From Bacteroides sp. 51 (lineage in GTDB: Bacteria; Bacteroidota; Bacteroidia; Bacteroidales; Bacteroidaceae), in contig NZ_QVMI01000021.1 in assembly GCF_010500965.1 (NCBI RefSeq), positions 23,035 through 87,034 on the forward strand: a stretch of DNA of 64,000 nucleotides, given 5' to 3'. Each line of letters begins with the position of its first letter. Within the stretch, counting starts at the first letter, position 1. Both the position numbers and the translations under genes were made by a program. Under the pieces are notes generated by a model. That model saw only the letters and a list, made by a program, of their open reading frames with translations. It had not been told where the DNA came from and searched no databases. Shown here piece after piece: positions 35,205-42,373 of this stretch.

Positions 35205-35711
35205 ATGACAGCTAAAAAACGAATAATTAAGTACTTGAAATACAAGGATATTTCACAATACGACTTTTCAAGACGAACCAGACTATCAAACGGATATTTA
35301 AACTCTGGCGAGAATGTTACTTCCGCCAATCTGGACGCAATCACAAATATATTCAGAGATTTAAATCTAATATGGGTAGTCAAAGGAATTGGACCAATGA
35401 TCATTCCGGAGGATACTAAACAATTAGGATATGCAATGGAGATGGAAGAAAATTCCGATAATATTTTGAATGAAGATTACCTGGACTGGACTGCGGAAGA
35501 TGCTGATAAGAAATTATTAAATATGACTCCCCAACAACTCATCCATTTGAATAAAGCGTTCAAAATAGCCATCAGATCAAAAGACCAGACGATTCAAGCC
35601 AAAGATGATATTATTGTAACGTTAAAGGAAGTAATCGCCGAAAAAGAGAATTCAAATAAACTCAAAGATGAGATGATCCTTGAGTTACGACAAAAACAGT
35701 CCAAAGGGTAA
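35205..35711 (+). CDS. HTH-domain protein with C-terminal coiled coil
   Basis: A 168-residue protein. The N-terminus (AKKRIIKYLKYKDISQYDFSR to LSNGYLNSGENVTSANLDAI to FRDLNLIWVVKGIGPMI) looks like the helix-turn-helix module of prophage-type XRE regulators in Bacteroidales. It is followed by an acidic linker and a long coiled coil (~105-165, KDQTIQAKDDIIVTLKEVIA, KENSNKLKDEMILELRQKQ) that probably dimerises it. A TTG at 35178 would add nine residues, but the ATG at 35205 begins the conserved part. It is divergent from the 73-residue protein and convergent with hisB, whose stop lies 1 bp away. Role unknown; a small regulatory cassette is possible. Confidence 0.65.
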   Translation: MTAKKRIIKYLKYKDISQYDFSRRTRLSNGYLNSGENVTSANLDAITNIFRDLNLIWVVKGIGPMIIPEDTKQLGYAMEMEENSDNILNEDYLDWTAEDADKKLLNMTPQQLIHLNKAFKIAIRSKDQTIQAKDDIIVTLKEVIAEKENSNKLKDEMILELRQKQSKG

Positions 35712-35730
35712 CCTACAGGCACCCTTTGGT
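35702..35730. terminator. Bidirectional hairpin inside the two convergent stop regions
   Basis: CCAAAGGGT (35702-35710) pairs perfectly with ACCCTTTGG (35722-35730). The arms are the last codons of the HTH gene and of hisB. No separate terminator exists, so this hairpin must serve both genes. Confidence 0.6.
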
Positions 35731-36837
35731 TGATGGTAAATGAAATTGGTATACATCTCTTTTCACAGCCATCTTCATGGCGCGAGCCAAAGCTTTAAAT
35801 ATACCTTCTATTTTATGATGTTCGTTTTGGCCTTCTGCCTTAATATTCAGATTCATTTTAGCTGAATCGCTTAATGATTTAAAGAAGTGCAGAAACATTT
35901 CAGTAGGCATTTCGCCAATCTTTTCCCGTTTAAATTCAGCATCCCAAACCAACCAGGGACGACCTCCGAAGTCGAGAGTTACCTGACATAAACAGTCATC
36001 CATTGGGAGGGCATAACCATAACGTTCTATTCCCCGTTTGTTTCCCAAAGCCTGGTAAATGCATTCGCCCAAAGCAATGGCAGTATCCTCTATGGTGTGG
36101 TGCTCGTCTACATTCAAATCGCCTTTAACTTCAATTGTCAGGTTGATTCCCGAATGTTTACCAATCTGCTCGAGCATATGGTCGAAGAAACCCAACCCGG
36201 TAGAAATCCGGCAAGTGCCATCTCCATCAAGGTCTAACGCAATATAGATATCGGTTTCCTTTGTTGTGCGACGCACTTCGGCTTTACGCTCTCCGGCAAA
36301 CAGGTATTCGGTAATACGATCCCAGTCGGTGGTTGCCAAAGCGCAATATTCCTCCAATCTGTTTTCTTTCAGAAGTTCGGTAGAATCTTGCAGGAAAACA
36401 GCGCGACACCCAAGGTTCTTAGCAAGTTCAACGTCGGTGGCACGGTCGCCAATAACAAAACTACCAGCCAGATCATACTCCGGGTTATCTATATACTGAG
36501 TCAACAATCCGGTACGGGGTTTACGTGTAGGCGCATTATCTTCGGGGAAACTACGGTCGATCAGAATATTGTCAAACGCAATTCCTTCACCTTCAAAGGT
36601 TTTCAGCATCAGGTTATGAGCAGGCCAGAAAGTATCTTCCGGGAAGGAAGAGGTACCTAAACCATCCTGATTGGTTACCATAACCAACTCAAAATCAAGT
36701 TTGGAACGGATAAAGCCCAGGTTGCGGAATACTTTAGGGTAAAATTCTAACTTCTCCAGTGAATCCAACTGGTAATCTACAGGTGGTTCAATCACAAGAG
36801 TGCCGTCACGATCTATAAATAGTACTTTTCTTTTCAT
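35713..36837 (-). CDS. hisB: Bifunctional histidinol-phosphatase / imidazoleglycerol-phosphate dehydratase
   Basis: This cytoplasmic enzyme catalyses two steps of histidine synthesis. The N-terminal HAD phosphatase begins [17 protein letters not shown] with the nucleophile motif DRDGT, continues [14 protein letters not shown] and [17 protein letters not shown]. The C-terminal dehydratase (~190 on) has the metal-binding motifs [33 protein letters not shown] and [15 protein letters not shown]. The start at 36837 (MKRKVLFID) leaves one base after the hisC stop; an ATG at 36849 would overlap hisC by 11 bases. The fused form is typical of Bacteroidetes and enterobacteria. Confidence 0.96.
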   Translation of the reverse strand: MKRKVLFIDRDGTLVIEPPVDYQLDSLEKLEFYPKVFRNLGFIRSKLDFELVMVTNQDGLGTSSFPEDTFWPAHNLMLKTFEGEGIAFDNILIDRSFPEDNAPTRKPRTGLLTQYIDNPEYDLAGSFVIGDRATDVELAKNLGCRAVFLQDSTELLKENRLEEYCALATTDWDRITEYLFAGERKAEVRRTTKETDIYIALDLDGDGTCRISTGLGFFDHMLEQIGKHSGINLTIEVKGDLNVDEHHTIEDTAIALGECIYQALGNKRGIERYGYALPMDDCLCQVTLDFGGRPWLVWDAEFKREKIGEMPTEMFLHFFKSLSDSAKMNLNIKAEGQNEHHKIEGIFKALARAMKMAVKRDVYQFHLPSTKGCL

Positions 36838-36838
36838 T

Positions 36839-37879
36839 TTAATCTTCATATTCTTTTAGCGCTTCCATTAGCTGGTTATTCTCCACCCGGGTACCTACGG
36901 TGATTCGCAAACAGTTTCCACAAAGGGCAACCGAATGACGGTTACGCACAATAATCCCCAAAGATACCAGATAGTTATAAATTTTCACCGCATCGGTTAC
37001 GCGGGCAAGAAAGAAATTAGCATCGGAAGGAAAAACCTGTTCTACACAGGAAAGCTTTGCAAAATCCTTCATAAAAGACTCCCGTTCTTCAATCAGCATC
37101 TTTACCCAACGTTCTATTTCGTAATACTTATGCAATGTATTAAGCCCCTCTTTCTGAGTCAGCAAATTCACATTGTACGGGTACTTGATCTTATTGAGAA
37201 GGCCGATTATTTCGGGAGAAGCAAATGCCATTCCCAAACGAATAGCTGCCGATCCCCAGGCTTTTGAGAATGTCTGCAAAACAATAAGATTTGGGTATTC
37301 GCTCAATTGCAACAACATGGAAGGAGCACCAGAGAAGTCACTATATGCCTCATCTAATACTACCAAACCATCGAATTCATTGATTACTTTCTCTACTTCC
37401 GAACGAAGAAGTTCGTTTCCTGTAGGATTATTGGGCGAACACAGGAAAATCAGTTTGGTATGTTCGTCTGTTGCAGCAAGCAATTTATCCGCAGAAAACT
37501 GAAAAGAACCATCCAATAAGACCTTCCGGTATTCCACATTGTTTACGTCGGCGCAAACCTTATACATACCGTAAGTAGGATCTATAGCCACAACATTATC
37601 CTGAGCCGGTTCGCAGAAAGCACGGAACACCAGGTCAATCGCTTCATCACTACCATTCCCCAGGAAGATTTGCTCCGGCAACACTTTCTTAATTCTCGAA
37701 AGTTCAGACTTCAAATCATGCTGTAAAGGGTCCGGGTAACGGTTATTGGGCGAGTTATACGGATTTTCATTCGCATCAAGAAATACGGAAGCCGTAAAAC
37801 CTTTATATTCATCGCGAGCCGATGAGTAAGGCTTAAGATTCCAAATATTGGGACGGGTAAGTTCCTGTAATGTTTTCAT
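36839..37879 (-). CDS. hisC: Histidinol-phosphate aminotransferase
   Basis: A PLP-dependent class I/II aminotransferase that converts imidazole acetol phosphate to histidinol phosphate. Visible landmarks are [10 protein letters not shown] (35-44), [12 protein letters not shown] (73-84), [11 protein letters not shown] (148-158), [10 protein letters not shown] (175-184) and the PLP lysine Lys206 in [14 protein letters not shown], ending with [17 protein letters not shown], whose Arg binds the substrate phosphate. Length 346 is standard. It is separated from hisD by 116 bp that contain heptamer repeats, the only long gap in the operon. Confidence 0.96.
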   Translation of the reverse strand: MKTLQELTRPNIWNLKPYSSARDEYKGFTASVFLDANENPYNSPNNRYPDPLQHDLKSELSRIKKVLPEQIFLGNGSDEAIDLVFRAFCEPAQDNVVAIDPTYGMYKVCADVNNVEYRKVLLDGSFQFSADKLLAATDEHTKLIFLCSPNNPTGNELLRSEVEKVINEFDGLVVLDEAYSDFSGAPSMLLQLSEYPNLIVLQTFSKAWGSAAIRLGMAFASPEIIGLLNKIKYPYNVNLLTQKEGLNTLHKYYEIERWVKMLIEERESFMKDFAKLSCVEQVFPSDANFFLARVTDAVKIYNYLVSLGIIVRNRHSVALCGNCLRITVGTRVENNQLMEALKEYED

Positions 37880-37897
37880 ATCTGTTTTTTATTAGTA

Positions 37898-37939
37898 GTA
37901 AGAAGTAAGGAGTAAGGAGTAAGGAGTAAGGAGTAAGAA
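37898..37939. repeat. Heptanucleotide tandem repeat (GTAAGRA) in the hisD-hisC gap
   Basis: Six consecutive 7-bp units: GTAAGAA, four copies of GTAAGGA, then GTAAGAA. Downstream (37971-38015) CTAGCTACTA and CTTCTTACTTCT recur, so that part of the gap can fold on itself. Copy number could vary between strains. Confidence 0.85.
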
Positions 37940-37995
37940 GTTAGGTATATTTTATTTTAGCTACAGTACATGACCTAGCTACTAACTTCTAGCTA

Positions 37996-39279
37996 CTAGC
38001 TTCTTACTTCTAATCTCACCGTTATAGCATTCTTATGCGCATCCAACTCTTCATTTGCAGCCATCACTTCTATGGCAGGACCTAATATAGCCAAACCCTG
38101 AGGTTGAATTTCCTGAAAAGTTATTTTCTTGATAAAACTATCCAGACTCACACCACTGTATGCTTTTGCATAACCATTGGTTGGGAGTGTGTGGTTTGTA
38201 CCCGATGCATAATCTCCTGCACTTTCGGGGGTAAGATGTCCCAGAAATACAGAGCCTGCATTGGTAACCTGCTGAGCCAGCTCCATATAGTCCTTAGTTT
38301 CAATAATCAGATGTTCGGGGGCATACGCATTGGTCAGTCGCATGGCTTCTTCCATATCCTTTACGAGTATCAGCTTACTGTTTTTCAATGACTTCTCAGC
38401 GATATCCCGTCGTTTCAGATAGCCCAACTGACGCTCAACCTCATACATCACGTCCTTTTGCAGTTTTTCGGATGTAGTAACTAATATCGCCTGGCTATCC
38501 ACACCATGTTCCGCCTGCGACAATAAATCGGCAGCCACAAATACAGGATTAGCGGTTTCGTCTGCCAATACCTCTACTTCCGACGGACCAGCGGGCATAT
38601 CAATAGCGACATCACGTAGGCTAACAAGTTGCTTGGCAGCCGTTACATATTGATTCCCCGGACCAAAAATCTTATAAACCTTTGGAATACTCTCAGTACC
38701 GTAGGCCATAGCACCAATAGCCTGGGCGCCACCCACTTTGAATATCTTGCTTACACCTGCCAGTTGAGCGGCAAACAATATAGCAGGATGGATTTTCCCC
38801 TGTTTATCGGGTGGGGTACAAAGCACAATCTCCTTGCATCCGGCAATCTTTGCCGGAATCGCCAACATCAGTACAGTAGAAAATAACGGGGCAGTTCCAC
38901 CTGGTATATAAAGCCCCACTTTTTCAATGGCCACGGCTTTCTGCCAACACGTCACTCCATCCATCGTTTCTACTTTCTTCCCTTCAAAACGTTGGGCAGC
39001 GTGGAAGGTTTCAATATTACGCTTTGCCATATAGAGCGCAGACTTCAACTCGATACTTACCTTAGCATCTGCCTCTTTCAGTTCCGCCTCGGTCACGGTT
39101 AATGAACTCAACTCCACTTTGTCAAAGGTTGAAGCATATTCAAGCAGTGCTTTATCTCCGTCTGCCTTAACCTTATTTATAATTGTGCGAACTGTATCGA
39201 AAAGACTCTCTGTCTCCAATACCGGGCGCTTCAAGATCTCTGCCCATTGTTCTCGTGAAGGATTCTTATATATTTCCAT
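37996..39279 (-). CDS. hisD: Histidinol dehydrogenase
   Basis: A zinc enzyme that oxidises histidinol to histidine in the last two steps of the pathway. Landmarks are VGLYIPGGTAPLFSTVLMLA, KVGGAQAIGAMAYGTESIPK, KIFGPGNQYVTAAKQLV, DMPAGPSEVEVLADETANPV, DLLSQAEHGVDSQAILVT (Gln and His zinc ligands), AYAPEHLIIETKD (general base Glu/His) and GDYASGTNHTLPTNGYAKAY. The 427-residue length is normal. It begins 3 bp after hisG. Confidence 0.97.
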   Translation of the reverse strand: MEIYKNPSREQWAEILKRPVLETESLFDTVRTIINKVKADGDKALLEYASTFDKVELSSLTVTEAELKEADAKVSIELKSALYMAKRNIETFHAAQRFEGKKVETMDGVTCWQKAVAIEKVGLYIPGGTAPLFSTVLMLAIPAKIAGCKEIVLCTPPDKQGKIHPAILFAAQLAGVSKIFKVGGAQAIGAMAYGTESIPKVYKIFGPGNQYVTAAKQLVSLRDVAIDMPAGPSEVEVLADETANPVFVAADLLSQAEHGVDSQAILVTTSEKLQKDVMYEVERQLGYLKRRDIAEKSLKNSKLILVKDMEEAMRLTNAYAPEHLIIETKDYMELAQQVTNAGSVFLGHLTPESAGDYASGTNHTLPTNGYAKAYSGVSLDSFIKKITFQEIQPQGLAILGPAIEVMAANEELDAHKNAITVRLEVRS

Positions 39280-39282
39280 ATA

Positions 39283-40134
39283 TCAAAGTATCATTTTCTC
39301 AATCGGCAATACGAGGATACCTTCTGCTCCCAGTGCTTTTAGCTTTCCGATGATTTCCCAGAAACGTTTTTCGTCCAGAACGGTATGTACAGAGCACCAC
39401 CCTTCTTGCGCTAACGGCATTATTGTAGGGCTTTTCATACCCGGAAGAACAGAAATAATCTCTTCTACTTTATCTTTCGGGGCATTCATCAATACATACT
39501 TTTTATCTTCGGCAGCTTCCACGGCATTCATGCGGAAAAGAAGTTCGTTCAGGATTTCTTTCTTTTCGTCAGTCATTCCTTTATTACCGATAAGTAATGC
39601 TTCGGACTTCATCACCACTTCTACTTCCTTCAGGCGGTTGCTAACCAAGGTCGATCCGGAACTTACAATATCAAAAATTGCATCGGCCAGTCCTATTCCA
39701 GGGGCTACTTCCACCGAACCGGTTATGACATGGATTTCGGCTTTTACCCCACGAGCACTCAGAAAGTCTTCAAGGATGACCGGATAAGACGTTGCAATCT
39801 TCCTACCATCAAACCACTCCACTCCCGGATATTCAATATCTTTCGGCATAGCCAGTGATAAACGACACTTGCTGAATCCCAGACGCTTAATGATTTCGGC
39901 ATCTTCTTTCTTTTCAGCGTATTCATTCTCTCCAACAATACCCAAATCTGCTACACCTGTAGCTACAGATTGAGGAATATCATCGTCGCGCAAGAACAAA
40001 ACCTCAATCGGAAAGTTAGACGATTGTACCAATAATGTACGTTTTGCTGGTCTAAGTTTAATATCCGACTCGGCCAATAACTCCATTGTTTCTTCAAAAA
40101 GACGGCCTTTGGCCTGTACTGCAATTCTTAACAT
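39283..40134 (-). CDS. hisG: ATP phosphoribosyltransferase, long (HisG-L) form
   Basis: The first, feedback-inhibited step of histidine synthesis, joining ATP and PRPP. At 283 residues it is the long form with a C-terminal ACT-like regulatory domain (~210-283, YVLMNAPKDKVEEIISVLPG, HTVLDEKRFWEIIGKLKALG), so it binds histidine without a HisZ partner. The catalytic domain shows AVQAKGRLFEETMELL, GVADLGIVGENEY, ATSYPVILEDFL and the PRPP loop TGSVEVAPGIGLADAIFDIV. It is the first gene of the operon, 99 bp downstream of the leader peptide, and is controlled by the attenuator in that leader. Confidence 0.97.
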   Translation of the reverse strand: MLRIAVQAKGRLFEETMELLAESDIKLRPAKRTLLVQSSNFPIEVLFLRDDDIPQSVATGVADLGIVGENEYAEKKEDAEIIKRLGFSKCRLSLAMPKDIEYPGVEWFDGRKIATSYPVILEDFLSARGVKAEIHVITGSVEVAPGIGLADAIFDIVSSGSTLVSNRLKEVEVVMKSEALLIGNKGMTDEKKEILNELLFRMNAVEAAEDKKYVLMNAPKDKVEEIISVLPGMKSPTIMPLAQEGWCSVHTVLDEKRFWEIIGKLKALGAEGILVLPIEKMIL

Positions 40135-40154
40135 AACATCATTTATAATTTAGA

Positions 40155-40188
40155 CGAAAAAAGGCTTACCATGATCCGGTAAGCCTTG
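40155..40188 (-). terminator. Attenuator terminator of the his operon
   Basis: On the minus strand AAGGCTTACC pairs with GGTAAGCCTT (10 bp, plus-strand arms 40161-40170 and 40178-40187) and is followed by TTTTTTCG. An alternative pairing of the 3' side is visible: TCGGTGGGC just upstream (plus 40223-40231) can pair with GCTTACCGG of the terminator's first arm over 9 bp with three G-U pairs, giving an antiterminator. Confidence 0.85.
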
Positions 40189-40232
40189 TTATTATATTAT
40201 CTTCATACACAATATCCTATCTGCCCACCGAG

Positions 40233-40277
40233 TTATCCGTTAGGTAAATGATGATGATGTGTAGTTGAAATTATCAT
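40233..40277 (-). CDS. hisL: his leader peptide MIISTTHHHHLPNG
   Basis: This 14-codon frame (ATG at 40277, TAA at 40233-40235) reads MIISTTHHHHLPNG, with four consecutive CAT codons. It lies 20 nt after a promoter and is followed by an antiterminator/terminator pair before hisG. This is the classical layout for ribosome-mediated attenuation: with histidyl-tRNA scarce the ribosome stalls at the His run and the operon is read; with enough histidine it reaches the stop codon and the terminator forms. Confidence 0.88.
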   Translation of the reverse strand: MIISTTHHHHLPNG

Positions 40278-40297
40278 AATTTTCTGTTTTAATGCGA

Positions 40298-40328
40298 CAA
40301 ATGTATAGTATTTATTCCAATACTCCAA
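40298..40328 (-). promoter_or_regulatory. Promoter of the his operon leader
   Basis: On the minus strand TTG (40326-40328), 20 nt, TACATTTG (40298-40305): a full Bacteroidales-type promoter 20 nt before the hisL start codon. Confidence 0.75.
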
Positions 40329-40345
40329 ACTTTTATCACAAAAAT

Positions 40346-40816
40346 TCATTCTTCGACGTCACAAGAGTGAAAATGCATTTCAGTTTCAGACTTCTCCCGT
40401 GAAAAAGTAAAGTAAGTACAAACAGCTTTCGTACATAATTCATCTTTAGAATCATACAAACCAGCTTCAACAATTACGATATTGCGTTTCGTCTCTACGA
40501 TACGAGCGCGAAGTGTAATATGTTCGTCTGTTGTCATGATGGGTTTCATATAGCGGGTTTCCATTTTAGACGTCACCCCTGTGGTTTGTAGTTTCCGCAG
40601 AATAACCCAGGCGCATATCTCATCCAGCATTACAGCCTGAATGCCACCATGCAAGGTGTTGATCCATCCCTGATATTCCGGACGGGGTTTCCAAACGCTA
40701 ATCACTTCGTCGCCCTCTTCATAAAATTCCATTTTTATACCTGCCGGATTACCCGGTGCACAACCGAAGCAATTATATCCTTCTACTCCCTTCCAGGGGT
40801 TAATAATCTTTTTCAT
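40346..40816 (-). CDS. PaaI-family hotdog thioesterase
   Basis: A 156-residue hotdog-fold acyl-CoA thioesterase. An N-terminal Cys-containing segment (GVEGYNCFGCAPGNPAGIKM) precedes the core NTLHGGIQAVMLDEICAWV, which carries the HGG motif and Asp/Glu of the PaaI/4HBT group, and TRYMKPIMTTDEHITLRARI. The enzyme would hydrolyse a small acyl-CoA in the cytoplasm; the true substrate is unknown. It begins 12 bp after the YD-repeat-like gene, same strand, so they may share a transcript, though no functional link is evident. Confidence 0.85.
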   Translation of the reverse strand: MKKIINPWKGVEGYNCFGCAPGNPAGIKMEFYEEGDEVISVWKPRPEYQGWINTLHGGIQAVMLDEICAWVILRKLQTTGVTSKMETRYMKPIMTTDEHITLRARIVETKRNIVIVEAGLYDSKDELCTKAVCTYFTFSREKSETEMHFHSCDVEE

Positions 40817-40828
40817 CTTCCTATCGTC

Positions 40829-42340
40829 TTATTTATAGTATACATATTTTCGTTCTTCATAACCCACCGGAACATCATCAACATATTTAATCCGAAGCAC
40901 CCAATTTCCCTGATTGTCATTGCTGAATTTATATTTATAGGGAACTATAGGTTGTCCCTCGAATTGCTCCGTTCCCGAAACTAATTCGCCTTTGGTACTG
41001 TATTTATAGGTAAAAAGATCACGTCCCACACCTGGAATTTTTGTGAACTGCTCTTCAAGCAGTCGTCCCCGGAAGTTCCAGTATCGCCTCACGGAATAGA
41101 GTTTCTCCCCTCCTTCCGCATGAGCAACAGGGTTTACACCAACCTGTTGTCCGTAAGGGTTATACTCATAACTTACATCGCTATATAACGTTGCATCCGG
41201 GTTTTGCCAAACTTCCTGTATACAATTATATTCCAGATCGTAACGGAATGTTCCCATCCGTGTCATATCTCCTTGCGCATTATGCCTGACCTTTGACCTC
41301 ACATTGCCATCCCGGTTATATGCCCAGAGATCATAAGATTGCACAGCATTGCCGGATGATTTATGCGTTTCCTTCTCAATGCGTCCATTCCCGTCATATT
41401 CCCATTCGGTTTTACCGATCAAAGCTCCGGTAGCAGCGTATGTTTCTTTGGAGAGTTTCCGGCCGTCTTCATCAAAACGATATTGGCAGGATTCTCCTAT
41501 CCTATCTCCTTTATATACCACTTCACTGTTTGTAGGTATGGGAACATAGGCTATCTGTTCGAAGCTTTTCACTTTTCCACGTAAGAGCATATCATCCAGA
41601 TCGGTTCTTTCTCCGTAATACTCAATGTCCCGTAAGGTTATTGCTTCGGGAACCCCATTCTTGCTCTCGGTCATTTTCACCCAATGATGATTCTCATCAT
41701 ACTCAAAGACTGCATTTTCCCGTTTGGGTTTACGAAGATACTCCGCAGCAGTAACGACAAAACGAGGTACTAACCAAACAGTATCAGTTTCTACAAAATC
41801 TCTCACAAATTGCTTTGCCGTGGTGCTGGTTACCATAACTTTCGACTGGCCGCCATCTTTGGCGTATACGATATCGTATGTGGTTGATTTTCTTTCATCC
41901 AGGTTGTCTACCACACGTTGAACAATCCTATCCTGATCATCGTAACTCACACTTTTTACGTAATGGTCTTTTCTGTTTAGGTCCTTTTCCGTAACCTGTA
42001 CAATACGGTCTTTTTCGTCATACTCATATGCATATATCGTCCAGACATCTCTTACACCGGAATAGTCGGCCTTTTCGATAAGCCTGTTCTCATCGTCATA
42101 GAAGTAGACATTCTTCCCCTGGGTACTTGCATTAGGGTTAAGTAGATTCTCTATTACTTTCAGACCTTTCTTGTTGAACTTAATAAAGCGGATTCGTTCT
42201 ATCACCGGGCCCGTGGTCCATGTTGTATCTTTCTGTACAGCTTTATAGGTCACCGTACGTACAACCATTGGGGTTTGATTCTGGGCATAACTTTCACCGA
42301 ATAGCGCTAAGGATAGAAACAATAACAGGATATATCGCAT
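40829..42340 (-). CDS. Secreted protein with YD-/RHS-like repeats
   Basis: A 503-residue exported protein (signal peptide MRYILLLFLSLALFGESYAQ; the ATG at 42340 is preferred over one 24 bp upstream because it places the signal correctly). The rest is a series of about 12-15 short repeats with Tyr/Asp-rich strands such as YFYDDENRLIEKADYSGVRD, YEYDEKDRIVQVTEKDLN, SYDDQDRIVQRVVDN, EYDENHHWVKMTESKNG, YRFDEDGRKLSKETYAATGA, WEYDGNGRIEKETHKSSG. This resembles YD repeats of RHS proteins but lacks the toxin tail and the RHS core. It ends in a plain repeat. It could be a periplasmic or surface beta-structure of unknown role. Confidence 0.65.
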   Translation of the reverse strand: MRYILLLFLSLALFGESYAQNQTPMVVRTVTYKAVQKDTTWTTGPVIERIRFIKFNKKGLKVIENLLNPNASTQGKNVYFYDDENRLIEKADYSGVRDVWTIYAYEYDEKDRIVQVTEKDLNRKDHYVKSVSYDDQDRIVQRVVDNLDERKSTTYDIVYAKDGGQSKVMVTSTTAKQFVRDFVETDTVWLVPRFVVTAAEYLRKPKRENAVFEYDENHHWVKMTESKNGVPEAITLRDIEYYGERTDLDDMLLRGKVKSFEQIAYVPIPTNSEVVYKGDRIGESCQYRFDEDGRKLSKETYAATGALIGKTEWEYDGNGRIEKETHKSSGNAVQSYDLWAYNRDGNVRSKVRHNAQGDMTRMGTFRYDLEYNCIQEVWQNPDATLYSDVSYEYNPYGQQVGVNPVAHAEGGEKLYSVRRYWNFRGRLLEEQFTKIPGVGRDLFTYKYSTKGELVSGTEQFEGQPIVPYKYKFSNDNQGNWVLRIKYVDDVPVGYEERKYVYYK

Positions 42341-42373
42341 CGTATATAATTTAAAAGATACCAAATGTATAAT

